A DNA stretch of 64,000 nt from Caenimonas soli (GTDB taxonomy: Bacteria; Pseudomonadota; Gammaproteobacteria; Burkholderiales; Burkholderiaceae_C): contig NZ_JABJVV010000006.1 of NCBI RefSeq assembly GCF_013155545.1, forward strand, positions 62,001-126,000, given 5' to 3'. Both the position numbers and the translations under genes were made by a program. Shown here in pieces: positions 61,342 through 64,000 of this stretch (position 1 is its first letter; each line of letters opens with the position of its first letter). Below the pieces are notes generated by a model. That model was not told the origin of the DNA, did no database searches, and was given only the letters and a program-made list of their open reading frames with translations.

Positions 61342-61977
61342 CTAGCGCGCCGGCGCGCTGAAGGTCTTGAGCTCGCTGTCGCGCCGTCCCGGGCCCTGCA
61401 CATGCTTGTCAGTGCGCTGCAGCGCCTGTTTCACGAATATGCCGTGCTCGGGACTGAACCACTGCAGGTTCTCGTTGCCAAGGGTGTCACTTGTGCGCAC
61501 GCGAAAGACCTTGAACGTGCCGGCCGGCACCGTGACCTCTTCGTGCGCCTCGACGGTCTGCCGCGCCTCAAAGGCCGTTTCCTGATTCTGCGGGTGGACC
61601 TTAACCTTGTACTGACGCGTCCAGGACTTGCCGACTTCCAGCGGCCAGTCCCAGGAGAGCGGCGGGTCCCAGCTTAACGCCGGCTTGCCATCCCTGCCGA
61701 GCACGGTGACCCAGTTGCCATTGGGCATTGCCAGCAGCGTCGTTTGCGGCCCTTCGAACGCGATCATCTCCCGGCCCTCCCAGATGCGCTGCGCACGGCG
61801 GCCGGGCACATCGAAGCGGCCATTGCCGTAACTGCCGCTGTCCTGCTGCTGGGTAATCCAGGTGGCGCCGACAGGTGGCGCCACGTAGCGATCGACGCGA
61901 GGCGCCGAGGCGCAGCCGGCCACCAGCGCCAGGACCAGCGCGGTCGCAGCAGTCCAGAGAGCGTGGTTGTTGTTCAT
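61342..61977 (-). CDS. Putative lipoprotein of unknown function
   Basis: A 211-residue protein with a lipoprotein signal ending in the lipobox LVAGC (Cys22). The mature part is rich in Trp and beta-prone sequence (WDPPLSWDWPLEVGKSW, then VTVPAGTFKVFRVRTSD), resembling small periplasmic beta-barrel or DUF3108-like domains; I cannot name the family with confidence. The frame opens at 62031, but the ATG at 61977 has AAGGAG. It is the only gene between the two copies of the tRNA-Pro repeat, and so may be cargo of a lost or decayed integrated element. Confidence 0.78.
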   Translation of the reverse strand: MNNNHALWTAATALVLALVAGCASAPRVDRYVAPPVGATWITQQQDSGSYGNGRFDVPGRRAQRIWEGREMIAFEGPQTTLLAMPNGNWVTVLGRDGKPALSWDPPLSWDWPLEVGKSWTRQYKVKVHPQNQETAFEARQTVEAHEEVTVPAGTFKVFRVRTSDTLGNENLQWFSPEHGIFVKQALQRTDKHVQGPGRRDSELKTFSAPAR

Positions 61978-62078
61978 TGTTCGCTCCTTTCCATTAGCAG
62001 CGAAGAATAGTCGACGCACGCCGGACTTCAAGGAAGGGCTTCAGTTCGCCGAGGATGCCTGCCAATGGAATCAACGAC

Positions 62079-62137
62079 AAATACTGGTCGGGGTGAGAGG
62101 ATTCGAACCTCCGGCCTCTACGTCCCGAACGTAGCGC
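62079..62137 (-). repeat. Second copy of the 59-bp direct repeat, within the intact tRNA-Pro
   Basis: This copy is identical to 60995-61053 and covers the 3' two thirds of the functional tRNA-Pro gene plus 6 bp beyond its CCA end. The two copies lie in direct orientation 1084 bp apart. Confidence 0.9.
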
Positions 62138-62161
62138 TCTACCAGGCTAAGCTACACCCCG
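62085..62161 (-). tRNA. tRNA-Pro (anticodon CGG)
   Basis: A 77-nt tRNA with encoded CCA. The acceptor stem pairs CGGGGTG with CACCCCG. The anticodon arm CTACG-TTCGGGA-CGTAG shows the anticodon CGG, and the T arm has GGTTCGAATCC. The D arm is GCTTAGCCTGGTAGAGC. It lies 27 bp beyond the ispB stop on the same strand. Confidence 0.97.
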
Positions 62162-62188
62162 TCTGACACGCGCCGCTCACCTGAGTAA

Positions 62189-63172
62189 TCAGTTGCGGCG
62201 CGCAAGCAGTTGAGCCGCCAATTGTAGCAAACCCTGGCTGTAGGCATTGACGGGGAGGCGGCTCGCCGCATCGACGGCGCGCTGGGCCTCCGCCGCCGCG
62301 GCATCGCGAGTGACCTGTAGCGCCCCGGTTTCCTTCACGATCGCCACGATGCGATCCAGCTCGCTCACCGCGCCGGTTTCCACGGCGCTGCGGATGATGT
62401 CGCGCTGCTCGGTGTTGCCCCGTTGCATGGCGGCGATCAGCGGCAAGGTGGCTTTCCCCTCGCGCAGATCGTCGCCCAGATTCTTTCCCATCTCGCCCGC
62501 GTTGCCGTCGTAGTCCAGCACGTCGTCGATGACCTGGAAGGCCGTGCCCAGGGCCTGGCCGTAGCTGGCGCAGGCCTGCTCCATTTCGGTGCCGGCGCCC
62601 GCCAGCACCGCACCCAGGCGCGCGCTGGCTTCGAACAGCTTCGCGGTCTTGGAGCGGATCACGCGCAGGTAGCCCGCCTCGTCCAGCGACGCGTCGTGCA
62701 TGTTCATCAGCTGCAGCACTTCGCCTTCGGCGATCACGTTGGTCGCGTCGGCCAGGATTTCCATGACGCGCATCTGGCCGGCGTCCAGCATCATCTGGAA
62801 CGCGCGGGAATACAGGAAGTCGCCGACCAGCACGCTGGCGGGATTGCCGAAGCTCTCGTTGGCGGTCGCCCGGCCGCGCCGCAAGGTCGATTCGTCCACC
62901 ACGTCGTCGTGTAACAAAGTCGCAGTGTGTATGAATTCCACCACCGCGGCCAGGTTGAAGCGCTGGGGGCCGCGGTAGTCGAGCGCACCGCAAACCAGTA
63001 ACAAGAGGGCTGGCCGCAGGCGCTTGCCGCCGGCGGAAATGATGTAACGCGAGACCTGGCCGACCAGGGGCACGCCCGAGTCGAGCCGGCGCGCGATCAC
63101 GGCGTCGACCTCGCGCATGTCGTCGGCGACGAGAGAAAGCACGGAGGCGGTGCTGGTGGAGGAAGCAGTCAA
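62189..63172 (-). CDS. ispB: Polyprenyl (octaprenyl) diphosphate synthase
   Basis: A 327-residue trans-prenyltransferase that makes the side chain of ubiquinone. The two Asp-rich motifs are DDVVD at 89-93 and DDVLD at 216-220, with GGKRLRP at 48-54. The start is a TTG at 63172 without a strong ribosome site; the next Met is residue 19, just before conserved sequence. The gene is divergent from rplU, the classic ispB/rplU-rpmA arrangement. Chain length (C40) is inferred from the clade. Confidence 0.94.
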   Translation of the reverse strand: MTASSTSTASVLSLVADDMREVDAVIARRLDSGVPLVGQVSRYIISAGGKRLRPALLLLVCGALDYRGPQRFNLAAVVEFIHTATLLHDDVVDESTLRRGRATANESFGNPASVLVGDFLYSRAFQMMLDAGQMRVMEILADATNVIAEGEVLQLMNMHDASLDEAGYLRVIRSKTAKLFEASARLGAVLAGAGTEMEQACASYGQALGTAFQVIDDVLDYDGNAGEMGKNLGDDLREGKATLPLIAAMQRGNTEQRDIIRSAVETGAVSELDRIVAIVKETGALQVTRDAAAAEAQRAVDAASRLPVNAYSQGLLQLAAQLLARRN

Positions 63173-63261
63173 GGCGGAAGTGGAAGAGTTGGCCGATTAT
63201 AGAAACCAGGCATTACCCGCCTGGCGCAGCCCCCGCGGGCCCGGGGAGTAAACACAAACTA

Positions 63262-63270
63262 TGCTATAGT
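63262..63270 (+). promoter_or_regulatory. Extended -10 promoter element for rplU-rpmA
   Basis: TG-C-TATAGT at 63262-63270 is a good extended -10 element, about 53 bp before the rplU ATG. No clear -35 hexamer is seen at the right distance, which extended -10 promoters can do without. Confidence 0.5.
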
Positions 63271-63322
63271 GTTGGGCTCTGCGGAAATCCGTCCGGAGAG
63301 CTCTCAATTTCAAGAGGTCAAC

Positions 63323-63634
63323 ATGTACGCGGTCATAAAAACCGGCGGCAAGCAGTATCGCGTTGCTTCCGGCGAAAAAATTAAAGTAGAACAGATTGCT
63401 GCGGACGTAGGCCAGGAAATCGTGATCGATCAGGTTTTGGCAGTCGGAAACGGCAGCGAGATCAAGATCGGCACTCCCCTGGTGTCCGGCGCAACTGTGG
63501 TTGCCACTGTGGTGGCTCACGGCAAGCACGACAAGGTTCGCATCTTCAAGATGCGCCGTCGCAAGCACTATCAAAAGCGCCAGGGCCATCGCCAGCAGTT
63601 CACCGAACTGCAAATCGGCGCGATTGCAGGCTAA
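63323..63634 (+). CDS. rplU: 50S ribosomal protein L21
   Basis: A 103-residue L21, usual for the family. The N-terminus [14 protein letters not shown] and the C-terminal [21 protein letters not shown] region (key residues K and R of [14 protein letters not shown]) are diagnostic. The ATG at 63323 has an AAGAGG ribosome site; the earlier opening at 63269 was rejected. It is the first gene of rplU-rpmA. Confidence 0.98.
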   Translation: MYAVIKTGGKQYRVASGEKIKVEQIAADVGQEIVIDQVLAVGNGSEIKIGTPLVSGATVVATVVAHGKHDKVRIFKMRRRKHYQKRQGHRQQFTELQIGAIAG

Positions 63635-63649
63635 GCAGGAGCAGTTGAA

Positions 63650-63907
63650 ATGGCACAGAAAAAAGGCGGCGGCTCTACGCGAAACGGGCGGGATTCCCAG
63701 CCCAAGATGCTCGGCGTGAAGGCTTTCGGCGGTGAACTCATCAGCGCCGGTTCCATCATCGTGCGCCAGCGCGGCACCAAGTTCCATCCCGGCACCAACG
63801 TCGGCTTGGGCAAGGACCACACCCTGTTTGCCCTGGTGGACGGCCACGTGTCGTTCGCGATCAAGGGCTCGATGAACAAGCAAACCGTGAGCGTGCTCCC
63901 GGCGTAA
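63650..63907 (+). CDS. rpmA: 50S ribosomal protein L27
   Basis: An 85-residue L27. The N-terminus [19 protein letters not shown] reaches the peptidyl transferase centre in this family, and [19 protein letters not shown] is the core segment. It begins 15 bp after rplU and is followed by an intrinsic terminator. Confidence 0.98.
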   Translation: MAQKKGGGSTRNGRDSQPKMLGVKAFGGELISAGSIIVRQRGTKFHPGTNVGLGKDHTLFALVDGHVSFAIKGSMNKQTVSVLPA

Positions 63908-63930
63908 TCGATCACTTCGATTTCCCATCG

Positions 63931-63960
63931 AAGCCCCGACTCGTCGGGGCTTTGTTTTTT
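63931..63960 (+). terminator. Intrinsic terminator after rpmA
   Basis: AAGCCCCGA (63931-63939) and TCGGGGCTT (63944-63952) form a 9-bp stem with loop CTCG, followed by TGTTTTTT. It would end the ribosomal protein transcript, though some read-through into obgE 15 bp later is likely. Confidence 0.88.
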
Positions 63961-63974
63961 ATACTGAGCAAGCC

Positions 63975-64000
63975 ATGAAATTCGTTGACGAAGCCTTTAT
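63975..64000 (+). CDS. obgE: GTPase Obg/CgtA (first codons only, cut by window edge)
   Basis: Only the first eight complete codons are visible, reading MKFVDEAF. This is the standard N-terminus of the Obg ribosome-assembly GTPase, and obgE follows rplU-rpmA in most proteobacteria. The identification rests on these two facts. Confidence 0.85.

Noticed and set aside
61160-61345. A 61-codon plus-strand frame between the tRNA fragment and the lipoprotein gene
   Set aside because: No ribosome site or recognisable motif; its length is expected by chance at this GC content.
1-64000. CRISPR array, rRNA operon, prophage or restriction/defence genes
   Set aside because: No regularly spaced repeats, rRNA sequence, phage structural genes, integrase or nuclease/methylase sets were seen anywhere in the window.

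Overview
The window reads as chromosomal DNA of a GC-rich betaproteobacterium of the order Burkholderiales, most likely a Comamonadaceae member of the Ramlibacter/Variovorax type. This rests on gene content and order recognised by eye: pilB-pilC-pilD-coaE-zapD-yacG, accB-accC-prmA-DUF3426, ispB next to rplU-rpmA-obgE, an RNB ribonuclease-tonB-aroE-mtgA-plsC run, and a fused isobutyryl-CoA mutase. The genus is inference; no search was possible. Coding density is very high and many neighbouring genes share 1-4 bp start/stop overlaps. The high GC content produces very long antisense ORFs, which were discarded.

Layout. 1-5967 (minus strand): a seven-gene run for envelope, aromatic and RNA functions (esterase, RNB exoribonuclease, TonB-like protein, aroE, mtgA, plsC, start of a cdsA-like gene). 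6073-14653: an accessory-looking cassette in which a hybrid sensor kinase overlaps by 4 bp a 2038-residue three-enzyme fusion (GMC flavin oxidoreductase, Cys-type alpha/beta hydrolase, PhoD-like metallophosphatase), closed by a convergent LuxR-type response regulator. 14763-18582: rodA, then a response regulator/sensor kinase pair. 18656-21022: a large lipoprotein. 21207-25597: a dehydrogenase coupled to a nucleotide cyclase/protein kinase fusion, tldD and an unknown gene. 25586-26912: DAHP synthase behind an aromatic-rich leader peptide and attenuator. 27008-29220: two tandem paralogues of unknown function. 29217-36503: mpl, a conserved unknown, a TlpA-like thioredoxin, accBC, prmA, a DUF3426 protein and a PfkB kinase. 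36536-37020: a transposase-less inverted-repeat element with a 9-bp target duplication. 37045-39604: an SDR and a CorA-like protein. 39609-44232: a five-gene Liv-type ABC transporter. 44455-47748: icmF with a perfect palindromic operator. 47806-51544: a TRAP transporter. 51703-55435: persulfide dioxygenase-rhodanese fusion, argJ, an AAA+ ATPase and a Nudix hydrolase. 55440-60857: yacG, zapD, coaE and the type IV pilus assembly genes. 60995-62161: tRNA-Pro(CGG) with a 59-bp duplication of its 3' part enclosing about 1 kb, which looks like an integration scar. 62189-64000: ispB, rplU, rpmA and the start of obgE.

The most unusual content is the three-enzyme fusion with its flanking two-component genes, the aroG leader/attenuator, a shared palindrome found about 80 bp upstream of two genes (a response regulator and one of the tandem unknowns), the inverted-repeat element, and the tRNA-Pro duplication.
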